The position numbers and the translations under genes were made by a program. A stretch of DNA of 64,000 nt from Campylorhamphus procurvoides. Its lineage: Eukaryota; Chordata; Aves; Passeriformes; Dendrocolaptidae. Below are positions 53,583-64,000 of this stretch, piece after piece. The stretch's first letter is position 1, and each line of letters opens with the position of its first letter. The stretch is taken from assembly GCA_013396655.1 (NCBI GenBank), contig WBMV01001920.1, forward strand, positions 1,472,632 to 1,536,631, read 5' to 3'. A model generated the notes under the pieces. That model was not told the DNA's origin and ran no database searches. It worked only from the letters and a program-made list of their open reading frames with translations.

Positions 53583-56013
53583 ATTGCAAACCCAAACTAC
53601 AGCCCAAACTTTATTTAAATAGCTAACACCAAAGGCGCGGAGATGTGCTTTCATCCTTACAAAGTTGGAGGAAGCTTTTGCCTGGATCAGCTGAATGTTT
53701 CATATTCAGATAGTGCTGGTTCATAGTTATGGTTTGATTACTTACAGGAATTGAAAATAAACTGGTGGGTTTTAGTTGTGGGTGTGAAAAGAGTTGTTAC
53801 CTAAAGCTGCCCAAGAATCAATAGCTATTCAAACTCTCTTGAACATGTTTAGTTACAGATACAGAAAACAATCCAGCATACATGGGCTCCTGGTCTAGGC
53901 AGTAGTGTAATCACTCTTTGTGGGAGATTTTTTTGGAGGAGAAGTAGGAATTTCACAGCATGCTGTCATGAAAAGTGACATTTTACTATGGCTCTTCAAC
54001 CTCCTTTGCTGAAAGTAGTCATATTTCTGACAGATGAAAGGTACTGCTGTTTGAATGTCAGGAGTAGGAATTTAGATCTAGTAACTTATTCAGGTAAGTG
54101 GATATCATTTCTCCCTCCAGAAGCTGTTCCTTCTGTTCTATAACCTAAACTTAAAAATGCGTATGGAATGAACCCCACTTTGTGACTTAGGGTAAAGAAA
54201 AGCACAGATTAACAAAGAAAGAACCTCTTCTGGAAACAGTTTGGTATGTTTTAAAATTTACTTTGATTGTTCATTAGAAGCTGCTAAAATGCTTCTTTCA
54301 AAAAGCATCAGTCTAAGGAAATAAATCTAAAATGCATAGAAAATATGTAACTAGGAAGAATTGAAAGTAAATTAGTTCTTTATTATCCTGGCCCATTGTT
54401 AAACACAGGATAATCTACTGCAGAGTGCCAGGCAAACAGACTTGTTTGGGAGTTTTGAAGGACTAAAGCATCACCCTCACATAAGATTTTTTTCCCACTT
54501 CCCACAGCAGCTTGGAATCTCTTTTACTGTCTTGCATCTCTTGGTTGGTGGTGAAACTTTGGAACCTCAGTGGGGGAAGTCAGATAAAGCCAGATGTGCA
54601 CCATATAAATAAGCACACAAAGGAGTGGTTTTTTGTTTTGAGTTACTGATTCCAAATACTTTCATTAGGAAATGTATTACAGTCATTTTCTTATTAAGAT
54701 CATGTTCTTCAGTTTGTATTTTACTTTGTTTTTCTTTTATTTTAGTTCATTTTCTTTTGCTGGGTTACAAGTGAGAATGACCTCTATTGCTTCTATTTAT
54801 TTATTTACTGTTTACTTTTGCTTCAGACCGGCTTAATTTATTCTTCTCTGGTTTTCTTTTTAATTGTTCGAAATAATTCAGATTCAATGCTGTTATTTAG
54901 CTTCTGTTCACTGCATTATGAGCTTTTATGTGTGCAGTCTACACTGGTCTTATTTAGACAATGGTGAGAATAAAGGAGATTTTAAAGGCACACAGCAATT
55001 TCTTAGCAGCTGCTAAAACTGAGCATTGCTTCTGCTCTGAATTCCTTCTGTTTCAAAGTAATCCTGGCCCTGCAGATGTATTCACAGATAAAAGTTCCAG
55101 TGAGATCAAACATTTCATCTCTGAAGTTATGTACCAACTATCACTTTTCATGTAGGTGGGTTTTTGTTTTGTTTTCATTTCTTGCGTTTTTTTTTAAGCT
55201 GGCTAAGCTTTTTCCTATCTATTTTTTTTCCAATGAAAACAGAAACATAGTTAAAGTAGCTCAGAATAATTTGATTGTGGACAAATTCTGGCATGTAATT
55301 AAACCAAAATCTGGAAAGGAGGTGTTTCTTTGCTGCCAGTGATGAGATGTTTTTTGGCAGAGGTAGATCACTGAACAGTAATGGCTTGTTTGGCTGTTGA
55401 TGTACCGAGTATGACATGCTGATGTGCGCTCTTGCTATGGTGTAAAGCACTGTGGTGCTCTGAGGGTTGACCAACAAAAAATTGTATCGAGGAGCAAATA
55501 ACAGTAGTTTGTCTCTCAGCCATGTACAGAAGTGGTCAGCATAGGCACAGTGTTGGAAGTGCCATGGGTGCTTTGGCATTCTGGGTGAGATTGCAGAAGG
55601 TACCACAGCTCTCTCTCTGACATATATCTGTTATCTGAGTTCACCTAGTTAATGACTGGAGGAGTGTAAGAATGTGGAAGAGGGATAACAATTGTGCCCA
55701 TGGCTTTCTGTCTAGGAAATTCTGCTTAAGTTTCCTCTGAAGACCTAGAATAAAAGCTGGCAAAGAATGTACCCTCTCACTCACTCATCTTTCAAGAAGG
55801 TACAGCTCAAGCCACAAGCTCTTAATCCATCCCACTGGATAAATTTGTGGTGCACCCACTAAGATATGAGGGATTTAGAAGGGCTGGGACTTAATGTGGA
55901 TTTCTGTTCCTAGGTTACATGAGTTTAGCATATCAACAGCCACAAGTCTGCAACCCTTGTGCAAGTATACATCTGTGTATGAATTCATCACGCTCTGAAA
56001 ACAATGGGAGCTC

Positions 56014-56200
56014 AACACAACCACATATTACCCCTATCCCAACACTAACCATAAACTTAACCCTAACCCTAGCCCTAATATCCACTACCCCTAATTACCA
56101 CTGCCCCTAATTACCATTACCCTAATAACCACTAACCATATTTACCACTACTGATAATAACCCCTACCACTAACTAACACAACCACATATTACCCCTACC
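56014..56200. repeat. Degenerate telomere-like CCCTAA minisatellite, 16-bp period
   Basis: The plus strand is C/A/T-rich and nearly G-free. It contains a short telomeric core, TTAACCCTAACCCTAGCCC, at 56057-56075. From 56082 it resolves into successive units of 15-16 bp, for example CCACTACCCCTAATTA (56082-56097), CCACTGCCCCTAATTA (56098-56113) and CCATTACCCTAATAA (56114-56128), through to 56192. A 24-bp segment starting AACACAACCACATATTACCC at 56014 recurs at 56176 with one difference, bracketing the array. It is best read as an interstitial telomere-like minisatellite built from TTAGGG-family repeats. The 63-codon frame running into it is an artefact. Confidence 0.85.
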
Positions 56201-56306
56201 AAAGGAGATGAATAGTATGCAAGTAATTGCTGAAGGTGGAGGTAGAAAGAGCTAGTCATACCTATCAAATTTTGCACATCTCTTGTGGAAATTCTGGAGT
56301 TCCCCC

Positions 56307-56354
56307 ACCATATGCTGGTATTTGCACCCCATCACATGCTGATATTTGCACCTC
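56307..56354. repeat. 24-bp imperfect tandem duplication
   Basis: Two adjacent 24-mers share ATGCTGGTATTTGCACC versus ATGCTGATATTTGCACC cores, with about 20 of 24 positions identical. They lie just 107 bp after the telomere-like block. Confidence 0.85.
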
Positions 56355-59300
56355 ACACTTTCTCAGCTTTAAATAGCTCACAGAAAATCTTGCTGGAAGA
56401 TTTATAATATCCACTATCCCTCCTTTACCTTCCAGGCATTCCAAACTGGCTCAAGATTATACAGTCCATTTATTTGGCACAGGGGTTTTCCATCTCTCCT
56501 CTAGTTAATGAATAAGCCCAAGACTGTGAAGCTTGTATGTTTCCAGCAGCATTGCAGACTTGCCCTAACAGGGTTGCAAACAGCTGAAATAGGACTGGCA
56601 AGACTATTCCTGCTTGGCTGCATGATACATGTAAAATGTATGTACCTCCTCCACTGCCATGTGATGAAGGCAGAAGGCAAAATACAAACCATCGTGTTTT
56701 GTTTGGTGGGGAATGGTGAGGTAGCAAAAGCAGGCACAAAGTTGAAGTTTCTTGTTAGGGGAATTTGTTGAGTGCTGAATTGAAAGTTGTCTTCCAGTGT
56801 GGTCTACAATCTTCATGATTCTGCTCTGTTTGTAATGAACTACATAACTAATGAAAACTTGGAGTGCTCTGGAAGGACTCACTTGAAGGATGAGGATGGC
56901 AGCAGAACTTCAGGAGTCCTCACAGGCTTTGCATCCCTCTCACAACAGTCTTCCTAGTTCACCAGCCCTGCAGTGATGAGGTGTCACTTTTGCCACAGAA
57001 CACTTATGTGGCTGTGTTGAAACTTTGGGAGAGGTTTTCCATGCTTTGTGCCTTCCTCACAGGATTTTCACTCAGGTTCGCCTTTAAGTTTGTCTGAACA
57101 GTGATATTGCAAAAACTGCCACTAAAAGACCTTTCTAAACTTTTCAGGTTTCTCAGGACTATAGGCTTGCCTGATGAATATGGCACAAACATGGGGTAGG
57201 TTGGGCACTGTGTCTGCCCTCCTCACTCATGTCAGGCTATTGAAAATCATTTACTGGGCTGCAGACCTTTCAAAACACAATCATGAAAAAGAGAATATGT
57301 AGCCCTTGGAGTGCATCTGAGACCAGAGCACCAAATAAGAACCACTATTGGCCAGAGAGCAGAAGATGCTCCTAATCCCTCCCTTTTGACACTATCCCTC
57401 CAGGCTGTGCTCAGCAGATGTTTCACTTAAACCTGTCAGCTGTGGTGATCTGATACTTCAAATCTCTTCTGAGACCCAGCAGGAAAATTTAGTATCTCTG
57501 GATGAGGGGATATCAAGCTTATTCTCCTTGCTCAGAGATATCAGATGTGCCATGAAACCCAGAACTTCAGTAATATGACTCACAGCTTTTGATCTGGCAA
57601 TTTCTTGTTATCAATGTCCATGGAAAGATATGTGCTTAAATGTTATAAAAATATGCAGGAGATGGTTCCTATGGTCCTGCTGAAATCCCACACTGAAGTC
57701 CTGTTAACATCAAGGGAGGGAGGTTTAGCCTGTAATAGTGGATATCAACTGATTCAACAATCAGGGTTAAATTTTCCAGACAAAAGCTGCAATTTGAAGG
57801 TGAGGTACTGAGGCTTTGTCCTTCCTGCTCTTCAAAGAGGAATTTTGAATGTGAATGTCTTAAAAATGTTTTTTCAAATATTATACGCCATCACAGACTG
57901 TTGTTGTAGTGTATCACAGAACTAAGTCTGCGGGCTAATGGGAATGTTACATCCACTGCTGAGGGAAGCTACAGTTGTGTGAACTTGGGGGAAAGATGGA
58001 AATGAATGGTGGAGGGACAGGAAGGAGGCAGAAACAGAAAAGAATTGCTTAATAGTGATCTGGGATGACACCTGCTTGGCCACAAAAGTTGTCTTAAGCT
58101 TGCCTGCTACAGATTTTGTTCAACATGTTAGTGTTTTTGAGATGCAGAGATCTCAACTAATAGTTGAGTCTTCAAAAGAATTAAACTCTTTGTGAAATTA
58201 GCTCTTGTTGAATAATTTTACTACAAAATAAAAGGAAGTTTTTCTCAAGTGACTAAACATTTGATTTCTATTTTTAAAGAGGAATAGCGCCATTTATGAT
58301 GCAACATATTTTTAAATTGTATTTTTAAAATTGCCTAAATTAAAAAAAATTAAAAAAAGTGCTTAAAAAAATCTTTGAAAAAAAATAGTTTCAAAATGCA
58401 ATTTACAACAAGCTGGAAATAAAAGCATTTAATAAAATGAAATGGTATGTAGTGAGTGCTGTGTTTGCTCATAAACATTCCCACTGCTAGAACTGGAGCC
58501 ATTTGCCACAGCTGGTGATGGCTCTGGGGAGCAGAGAAGGGCTTGCGAGCAAATTTCTCTGAAATGCAAGAATGAGTGCTTTCTCTAGGAATAACTACCC
58601 AGGGAACTGTCAGGACCATTTGCTTCTTGTGCATTGCCATAGTTACTCCTGGAGTATTTTCCTTCTGCAGGAGGTGCTGGAAACAGGGCCCTCACTGGCA
58701 ATGTGGTGCCCCCTTTTCCAGGCTTGCCTGCCACACTCTTCAGGCACCCTGACAATTGATTAATGCCTCGGCCTTGGAGTGACAATTCTGTTTCACACCT
58801 TCATCCATCATCCCTGCACCATTTCCTGGGGGCCTCAGGACCCTGACAAATTGTCACATAACCTATCGGGGACTTGCTGTTCCTCCAATTGTCTGTCTGA
58901 ATAAATGTCCTAGTTTTTTCAGTAGTTGCAAGAGGGAGGAAAAGAAAGCACTGGAAAATAGCTCAGATGCTTTCTATGGGAAAGGAGACTGGTATGATTC
59001 AGGAAGGCAGGTAATTCACCTTTTAAAGCTGTTATCCCACCTGTGTCCCCAGGAAAGTGCTTGGAGTGCAAAGTCCAGTTCCTGACTCCCCATGGATGGG
59101 AATGGTCTGAGGTGATGTTTTGCAGGTAAACTGTCAGGGCTAGGAGATAGGTGTGAAATGAATCCTGATGTAGAACCCAGCTCTTCCTTCAGACTTATAG
59201 ATGTTTTAAGATGGGAGTGATGGAGAGTAATCAGCGTCTACCGCAGGAGATGCAAAGTGAGACCCAGACCCACAAGGAGTCCCAGCGAGGTAGGGGGACT

Positions 59301-62300
59301 CTGCTCATGATCTGCTCATGGTGTGGGACTGGCTGTGATCCCCAATGAGCCACTCAGGCTCTGTCTCATTTGCTTGTCTCTGCAGAAAGAATAAGCTGCT
59401 GCTAAGGTCTAGCCTTTGGTTTTTCACTTTAAAGCCAAAAGGAGCTCCCCCAATACCCTTCACAATGTCACATTGCAATTTCACATGGAATTGTTGCTCC
59501 TGCCTCCAGAGAAAGAGAGATGAAATCAAGTTGAGAGGCATTTATCTTTTTGCCTGTTGGGCAGGGATGTGCAGCTGCTTCTTTCCACTGCTTTTGTTCT
59601 GAGCCAGGAAGGACTGCTTGAAGGAGGAAATGGGATGGCATCAACAAGAGGCCCTTGTCTGCTGCCCACTGGGGACAGGAGCACTGTCTGCCCTGGTGAC
59701 AATTTCCCAAGGCCTGAGTGGACAAAGATGACTTCTTGTTCTCCTATAAGAACCTCTTGTTCTGCCTTGCACAGACCTGTTTCCTTCTGTCACAGGATCA
59801 GTGAAAGCACAGCACAGGTTTGTGGACAACAGGTCAGACTTCTTTGCAAAGCTTATACCATCCTCTGGCATCTGTATGGGATCTCCTCAAGGGAGGCAAA
59901 TTCTAGGAGGGGATAGACAGAGCAAATGGAAAAAAATAATTCTGGGTGACCCTATTTGAGTACGTACTTAGAGCAACTTTGCCTGCCTTCAGCCAGCTCC
60001 CCTGCGCTGCCTGACTGCTGCATCTCTGGATCATGCAGCTCTACCAGGACCAGTCCGAGCCAAATCCATTCCAGAGCATGGATTTTATTTTTTTTTTTTC
60101 TGGTGTCACAAACTGCTACTTCTGACTGTCAAATCCAAGATGGATGGTCCTCTAAGAGAGGAACTGCCTCTCTAATCACTCCTCTGGGGATGGATGTGGT
60201 TGTCTCTTCCTCATCAGCCTACAGTTGCCTGCAAAGGAGAGCCTTGGGGGTGGCAATACTAGCACCACCTCCAGACACTCCACACCTTCCTCTACTCACT
60301 CCTGAGTCATCTTTTTTAATGTGGGCAGCATATCCAAAAGCAACTGTTGGGTGGGAAGGTTTCCTTACCAGGTCATCAGATGGAAGAAATCTCCTCTCCA
60401 GAATATATAGGTTTGTTTTGGGGTACATCCAGCATGTTCCTCACATTGTATTAGTGAAAGTGTCAACAACTATGCAGGTCACAGCTGGAGAAGGAAAGAG
60501 CAATTTGATTCTTTCACGAAAAAACTTTTGACCTTTTCTCAGCCAGTTTCCTACATTCTCTCCTTTTGCTTTAATAACAAGTGTGACATTTTGAGGCCTT
60601 TGGAACAAATCCAGTCTCTGTTTTCACTTCAACTGTTTCCTGAGATAAATGAAAACCCTAGAGCAGCTGCATGTCTGAAAAGGGGCGTCACCTGCACATC
60701 TGAGCAGAGCTGTGAGATTTACAGTTTGTCAAAACTGATGCTGACCACCTTAATTTGAAAACAGATATGGGAACCTAAGTGTCCCTGGTGGATTGTGGAG
60801 ATTTCTTATCTTTATTTTAAGAGAATGTAGAATTGTCCTTCTCTATTATGCCTGATATTTTTGTGTATGTTTTATAATGGGATTTTCTAGAGCTGTTGCA
60901 CATCCTCTATCTGTTTACTCCTAGACTCAATGGGGAAATAAACAAACATTTGTCCACACAGGAGAAAGAAAGCCCCAGGAAAGCCCTCTTCTTCTGCAGA
61001 AAAGCTTACTCATGCCCTGTGCTCCTTTGGTCAGGCCTGGGACTGATAAACATTGCTGCTGGGTTTCTTGTGCTGTCATTTCTATTTGTGTTTTGAATTT
61101 GAAGGTCAAATTTGATTTAAATCAGCCATGGTCACTTGTAATCAAAGCTAATGAGCAAATTCCTATCTGTATTAAAGTAAGTAAATTATTCAATAATTTA
61201 AAAAAATCTTTGGCAATACGTCACTTCACATTTGTCCATCCAGCAATGATATTGCAAATCTAAACAAAACAAGTCAAAACATGTGTGCAAGCATGCCGAG
61301 TGGGACTCTCATGGGAGCAGATACCATCTGGAATCACAGTTGCTCTCACAGCCAGCAGAGGCAGAAAGATGCTGTCAAACTGGAGAGGTGCACAAGTGAA
61401 CCATGGGAAGCTCCTTGGGCAGCAGTGTGGAGGTGGCTTCTGAGCTTTTCCATCTCATGACTGACCCTCTGCCCTTTGCTCTCTGTGCTGCACATGTTTT
61501 GTTCCAGGTCACAGGTGCTGGTCCCTGCCTGTGTGCAGGTGACAAACGTGTTGGCAGGAGGACAGTGCTCCTTGTGTCAGTGATACAAATGCAAGCACAG
61601 GTCTTTCTTGTAGAGGTTACCAGCAGAGTAGATGTCTCAAGCTTGAACTTCACCCATAGACACCTCTACTGCTTTTGAAAGTGGTTCTGTGTGCTGGCAG
61701 CAGAGGCAGGCAGTCCCAGGGCAGAGTGCCACGGGTGGGTCTGTGGATTAGAGCACTGCAGGCAGACTCTGGGCTGGCAGGAAGCAAAGCTGGCATTGCG
61801 AGCCTGTCCCATATCTGAAGGCACTTCTGTATCCAGCCACCACATGGCACAAAAGGCAGTCATGCAGCTTCAGTGGATGTTGCACACATTTCATGTGCAC
61901 AAAATACAAAAGGACAGTGAGTCCAGGCTATGTTTTTTTGTCTTTGTAACTGTTCCAAAGACTCCTAATGTCAAACTCCTTTTGTTTATTTTTGGGTCCA
62001 GCTTTATGAGTCTGTTACCATCCCTGACCAGGTCCTGTCTGTCTGAGTTGCAGCCTGTATAATTTTTGACTTCCATGTGCCCTGTTTGCCAGCACTACTA
62101 CCAAAAAAAAAAATGAGGTGGGAGCATCATTACACAAAGAGCCTTGGTGGAAAAATACTGTACTTAATTTAAGTTGAGAGCATTATCACCACTTAGAAAA
62201 CACTTGGAGGAGTGACAGCATATGCTGTTCTGTCATTGAAACAAAAGCTGTATTTCAAAAGCCCTTTTCCCCCAAAGATATTATGCAGATATTGCTAACA

Positions 62301-63400
62301 GGAATGCAGAGTGAAAGAACAGCAGAACAGAGTAGCTGCCAGCAAGAGAGGTGGGGGCAGATGACAGGAATACAGGTTTCAGCGGGATGCATTCGAGGAG
62401 GAAGATGGCAATGTAATTTACCAAAAGCCTCCTGGAAACAGTCAATAAGCACATGGAGAACTCCCCTTGCTGCAGAAAGAAATCAGCACAGAGCAAGAGG
62501 AGGAGTACCAAAATTCTCTTTTGGCAAGGAGATACTGGAGAGTGCTCTGACAAAGCTCCTCTTTGCCAGAAACGTCCCACCTTCTTGCTGGATTTGGATT
62601 TTGCTGGCTCACTGGAGCAGGTTGCTGTCTTCTGCTCTCAAGGGAAAAGAGGAGAAGCATATGGGCAGAGCAATCCCAAAGGCAGATCCTGAGGCACAGC
62701 CAAGTCTAAGCGTAAGTTCTGAGCTCATCTTTGTTCAGATATTCAATCTGGAGGACAGAGTAGAGTTTGAACTTTGCAACTACACTGACATGATTCATGC
62801 AGTGCGGAAGACACTTCTCAGGAATCTTTATGACATGAAATATTCCTTAGAACTTTGAAAACCCAGTGCAGCTTAGCCCACTGTAGTCCTGTAAGATGGA
62901 CAGTTCCAGTTCAGATGATATACCTACCACTAGGAGGCTTCTTCATCCTTTTCTGGATTTGGATGGAGCACATGATTAGCTTTAAAAACCCCACCAGTGG
63001 AGTTAAAACCCCAGACTCAGTGGAATGCATTCTATGAGTGTTATCTTGCTATATTCAGGTTTTCACTGACATAACTTTATTTGAGGTCCACCAAGGTAAG
63101 AATCTCTGGAGAGTGCTGAAACCTTGACCATTCCCTTCCTCTTTCCTCAGGGAATCCCTTTTCATACCATTCCTGCGTCCCTGAAGCTTTCCCAATTCAG
63201 AAGTCTCTCTCGCAATGCTGTATATGCATCTGTTTGCTCTCCCAACGCCCTCTCCTCTCACCTCTCCTCTAAACTTTAAAGCGTTTGTATCTTGAAGTCA
63301 CTGTTGTTTTTAAATTTAATCATAAAGGGGAGGAGAAGGGGGGAAGAGAGTGAAAAACGTGTTAAATGAAGAAGAAAATCAATTTTGCATTTGCCACATC
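56355..63400. other. Non-coding stretch, no gene recognised
   Basis: The two longest open frames of the window lie here (191 codons each, plus strand, 59956-60531 and 62283-62858). Neither shows a domain, and the first runs through a T-rich tract that encodes a poly-F stretch. Frames of similar quality overlap them on the other strand. An AT-rich low-complexity interval covers about 58255-58395. No named mobile element is seen. Confidence 0.5.
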
Positions 63401-63930
63401 TCAGCAAACATATACCCAGCTATGCCCCTCCCCTGCCTGTCAGTGTCAGGCACCGTGGCTTAATCCTTTCTGTATTTTTTCAAGCTGATTGCATCAGGAA
63501 TGGGTTGCTTTTCAGTGCTCCTGACCTTTGAGTGAGGACTGATGTCCTTGAAGTATAAGGCAATTTAAAAACTCTCCTCTCTGACTTCACAGAAACTCAG
63601 CGACATTTGTATCAGCTCAGGCATCGGCGCTTTATGAGTAACATCTGTTCTCATCGGGGTGACACTGCCAGTGCCACCTACTGCTGTGCTGCTGAATAGA
63701 CCCAGGGGAGTTTGGTGGGGCGAGGCAGTGGGCAGCAGCTCATTCCCACTTCCCCACCATGCTGTGGCCAGGTAGTGCTACTCCGGCACAGGCCAAGGGA
63801 AACGGCACCATCCGATGCTGCTCCGGTTGTGTTTCCAGATCTCAGAAACGGGGATCTGATAAAGGAGAGCAGGGGACTGTGTTTTGGATCCCAGCACTCA
63901 TGCAAGTTCTCTTCTCCGTGTTCTTGCTCT
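63401..63930. promoter_or_regulatory. CpG-retaining block near the window edge
   Basis: A dozen or more CpG sites fall within about 330 bp (63600-63930), for example GGCATCGGCGCTTTATGAG at about 63622 and CATCGGGGTGACACTGCC at about 63652, clearly more than in most of the window but well short of the 29.4-kb block. A plus-strand frame of about 45 codons ending in a TAG at 63698-63700 passes through it but is too short to judge. It could be a conserved non-coding element, an exon or simply a GC-richer patch. Confidence 0.25.
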
Positions 63931-64000
63931 TAGCCTTTCATCTTTATCCTCACTAAAGTTGCTCCTTCTCTTTGCTCTCAAAGCTCCTCTCTGGCAACCC

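Larger units (their letters stand above)
46509..56013. other. Non-coding stretch, no gene recognised
   Basis: Nearly 9.5 kb without a supported gene or identifiable mobile element. Frames reach 123 codons (minus, 50993-51364) and 143 codons (minus, 55175-55606) without motifs. The AT content is high, with T-rich stretches at 54715-54880. Two small tandem repeats are listed separately. Confidence 0.55.

Noticed and set aside
59956..60531. 191-codon plus-strand open frame
   Set aside because: No recognisable domain, passes through a T-rich tract giving poly-F, mixed low-complexity serine runs, and overlapped by an open frame on the other strand. The length is near the chance maximum for 64 kb in six frames.
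62283..62858. 191-codon plus-strand open frame
   Set aside because: No motif or family resemblance and no supporting splice or promoter context; minus-strand frames of up to 99 codons overlap it. Retained only as worth a routine search.
63650..63700. Peptide DTASATYCC resembling the end of an immunoglobulin-type V domain
   Set aside because: Only a handful of residues match, no upstream framework cysteine or tryptophan is in frame, no recombination signal heptamer (CACAGTG-like) follows, and a TAG comes three codons later.
1..64000. Operons, CRISPR arrays, prophage or plasmid features
   Set aside because: CpG depletion, CR1 elements and lack of packed genes identify vertebrate nuclear DNA; no regularly spaced direct repeats with unique spacers were seen.

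Overview
This window looks like nuclear DNA of a bird. It is AT-leaning and strongly depleted in CpG, which is typical of a methylated vertebrate genome. It carries several fragments of CR1 LINEs whose 3' ends match the avian form: a text such as TTCCAACC, then ATTCTGTGATTCT or ATTCTATGATTCT. Simple repeats, homopolymer tracts and one assembly ambiguity (N at 29817) also fit a eukaryotic whole-genome assembly. Nothing in the sequence fixes the species or chromosome.

No protein-coding gene can be established. Open reading frames longer than 100 codons are scattered on both strands, start at arbitrary codons, overlap one another and show no domain I recognise. The longest (191 codons, at about 60.0-60.5 kb and 62.3-62.9 kb) are about what chance gives in 64 kb. 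The window is therefore best read as intergenic DNA or the inside of one or more long introns.

Layout. 1-16.7 kb: unremarkable single-copy-like DNA with short low-complexity tracts. 16.7 kb: a CR1 3' end. 16.8-29.2 kb: non-coding, with G/T-rich tracts at 23.9 and 24.8 kb. 29.28-29.52 kb: the only compact CpG-dense block, a candidate small CpG island or promoter, with a minus-strand reading frame rich in G/C-ending codons that could be a first exon. 29.8-31.1 kb: poly-T/poly-A tracts and an old reverse-oriented CR1 fragment that still encodes traces of the ORF2 C-terminal region. 37.2-37.5 kb: another very old CR1-like remnant. 40.6 and 44.3 kb: two younger CR1 3' ends in opposite orientations. 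46.4 kb: a long pure TTCTC pentanucleotide microsatellite. 56.0-56.2 kb: a degenerate telomere-like CCCTAA minisatellite with a 16-bp period. 63.4-64.0 kb: a moderately CpG-retaining stretch running to the window edge.

I found no operon-like system, CRISPR array, intact transposon or convincing RNA gene. The items most worth a second look are the CpG-dense block with its candidate exon and the telomere-like minisatellite.
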